Shown one piece after another: positions 63,130 to 64,000 of a DNA stretch of 64,000 nucleotides; the stretch's first letter is position 1; each line of letters begins with the position of its first letter. The stretch is from Phycisphaera sp. (lineage in GTDB: Bacteria > Planctomycetota > Phycisphaerae > Phycisphaerales > UBA1924): the NCBI GenBank assembly GCA_003712165.1, contig RHLH01000001.1, positions 2,019,575-2,083,574 of the forward strand, read 5' to 3'. The translations under genes were made by a program, and so were the position numbers. Under the pieces are notes generated by a model, which was not told the origin of the DNA, did no database searches, and was given only the letters and a program-made list of their open reading frames with translations.

Positions 63130-63252
63130 CTGTCGTCCGCGCGGCCTAATGACAGCCTCCGAGCTCGACCCGAGTGTGTCCTTTCCTGATACCCTCTGTC
63201 AGCGATTCCCAGAGGGGTTTCATATCCTCATCCGCACCCGAACCTAGTTGAA
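63130..63252. repeat. direct repeat R, right copy
   Basis: Right copy of the repeat at 57078-57205, same orientation, about 115 bp from the tRNA-Gly(UCC) remnant. It shares CCGCGCG, AATGACAGCC, GTGTGTCC and a long identical core with the left copy. The minus-strand peptide has a stop after GGCH, so it is not a live gene. Confidence 0.75.
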
Positions 63253-63423
63253 TCAGCCGTCGTCGCCAAAGTAAGGTTAAGATCGTGCTGAAGTCGATGC
63301 TCGGCGGAGTGCTCAAGCCCTACGAACGACGGGCCGCCTGCCTCAGCAATCCTCTCTCAGACGCTCCAACAGGACGGAAGAGAGTATGAAACCCCCTATG
63401 AACAAGGCGGTTTCAAAGCAATC
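63253..63423. other. intergenic, no gene seen
   Basis: About 170 bp after repeat R. Short open stretches on the plus strand read partly like coding sequence (ETPYEQGGFKAIS) but have no start. Possibly decayed. Confidence 0.35.
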
Positions 63424-63690
63424 TCAGTTTGAAACCAAATAGGTAAAATCTGACTCGAGTGTAGCCGATTGACCAGCGTAGGGTTCAACAACTCTGTTGA
63501 TTGTGTTTGATCGTTCAGAGAGACAGTAAATTTGGGTATCGATCGTTTGAGTTGCGTCTTGGTAGCGCACGATAAACAACACTTTCTTGAATGTGCTGAA
63601 CTGTTGATAGTTGGGCGGCGCGCGAATAAGACCAGAGTAGGCCTCCGACCTTTCTTCGTGCATGACAGCACGCCTGAGGTCTGCTGACAT
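63424..63690 (-). CDS. hypothetical small protein
   Basis: 88 residues, beginning MSADLRRAVMHEERSEAYSG and ending in LESDFTYLVSN. Mixed composition with a beta-strand-like middle (FKKVLFIVRYQ). Not recognised and not clearly supported by a ribosome site. An alternative overlapping frame at 63396-63671 looks worse (Arg/Cys/Ser rich). Confidence 0.3.
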   Translation of the reverse strand: MSADLRRAVMHEERSEAYSGLIRAPPNYQQFSTFKKVLFIVRYQDATQTIDTQIYCLSERSNTINRVVEPYAGQSATLESDFTYLVSN

Positions 63691-63870
63691 CAGCTGCAGA
63701 GCTGGTGCGCCGACGTGGTGTGCGTTCTTAACTCTGATGGGACCAAGATCGAGGAGCGTGTGACGTACGACTCAACGGCATGCCGACGGCCTGGAACCCC
63801 TCCGAACAGAACTTCAACGGCTCGGATGGCTTGCGCAAGGACTGGTCGGCTGTGGTAACATCCGCTCGGA

Positions 63871-64000
63871 ATGGCCCCGCATACAGCCCAGATCGATACT
63901 CCAGCGGGTTCCACAGTTGTGGCGCGCGGCATCGTCAAACGGTTTGGGGATCTCACGGCCGTTGACGGGATCGATCTTGAGGTCGAACAGGGGACATGCG
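63871..64000 (+). CDS. ABC transporter ATP-binding protein, N-terminal fragment (runs off the window edge)
   Basis: The first 43 codons from the ATG at 63871: after a short variable lead comes VVARGIVKRFGDLTAVDGID and LEVEQGTC, the standard ABC ATPase beginning (A-loop F, then the strand before Walker A, which lies just past the edge). Subfamily cannot be told. Confidence 0.8.
   Translation, partial: MAPHTAQIDTPAGSTVVARGIVKRFGDLTAVDGIDLEVEQGTC

Noticed and set aside
1..64000. CRISPR arrays, rRNA operons, complete prophage
   Set aside because: No regularly spaced short repeats, no rRNA sequence and no structural phage genes were seen by eye on either strand.

Overview
The window looks like chromosome from a planctomycete of the class Phycisphaerae. 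The evidence is two secreted proteins with C-terminal GC-type dockerin repeats (TPTDFTAWI motif), a prepilin-like protein with the FTLIELLVVIAIIALL leader and a VDGH C-terminal motif, a planctomycete-type cytochrome/DUF2231 membrane protein, and an ECF sigma factor paired with a Ser/Thr kinase. Most of the window is GC-rich with tightly packed genes. About 57.8-63.0 kb is visibly more AT-rich and looks acquired. These taxonomic and compositional statements come from reading the sequence, not from a database search.

Layout. 0-2.4 kb: 5' part of galactokinase (minus), diverging from purE-purK, then tRNA-Thr(UGU). 2.8-11.2 kb: a CHASE-PAS hybrid histidine kinase, a secreted calcineurin-like phosphoesterase with a LamG domain, a sulfur operon (MBL/rhodanese protein plus TauE exporter) and a 5'-truncated DNA adenine methyltransferase. 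11.2-15.4 kb: a large dockerin-bearing secreted protein with a substrate-binding-like N-terminus, and a prepilin-like protein. 15.5-19.6 kb: a LysW-carrier amino-acid biosynthesis operon (lysW-lysX-lysY-lysZ::lysK), with kinase and deacylase fused in one polypeptide. 19.7-27.3 kb: a small ORF, a K+ channel, DUF2231-cytochrome, rhodanese, FG-GAP/dockerin protein, cardiolipin synthase, MBL hydrolase and fructosamine kinase. 27.4-33.3 kb: a MacAB-like ABC efflux operon (Cys-rich secreted protein, adaptor, ATPase, two permeases, lipoprotein). 33.4-39.7 kb: an RpiR regulator diverging from a KamA-like radical SAM aminomutase, PcaI/PcaJ-like CoA transferase and class III aminotransferase, converging on a PcaF-like thiolase. 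39.7-53.5 kb: a secreted coiled-coil protein and a seven-gene polysaccharide operon, mostly with 4-bp overlaps, containing two unusual fusions. 53.6-57.8 kb: small genes, an RND-porter-like lipoprotein without membrane helices, and decayed transposase pieces. 57.8-63.3 kb: an AT-rich block (HTH regulator, small ORF, Ser/Thr kinase, ECF sigma, PilZ) bracketed by two 3'-half tRNA-Gly remnants and two copies of a ~125 bp direct repeat. 63.9 kb: start of an ABC ATPase.

How the genes work together. The most interesting system is the 34-40 kb cluster. A 2,3-aminomutase relative, an aminotransferase, a two-subunit 3-oxoacid CoA transferase and a 3-oxoadipyl-CoA-type thiolase form a chemically complete route: alpha-amino acid to beta-amino acid, then beta-keto acid, beta-ketoacyl-CoA and finally acetyl-CoA plus an acyl-CoA. 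The PcaIJF resemblance suggests alpha-aminoadipate (through 3-oxoadipate to succinyl-CoA) or lysine (to 4-aminobutyryl-CoA) as substrate. This pathway is an inference. Other notable items are the LysZ-LysK fusion, a 1438-residue flavoprotein-GT2-GT39 fusion, the membrane-free RND-like lipoprotein, and the tRNA-flanked island.
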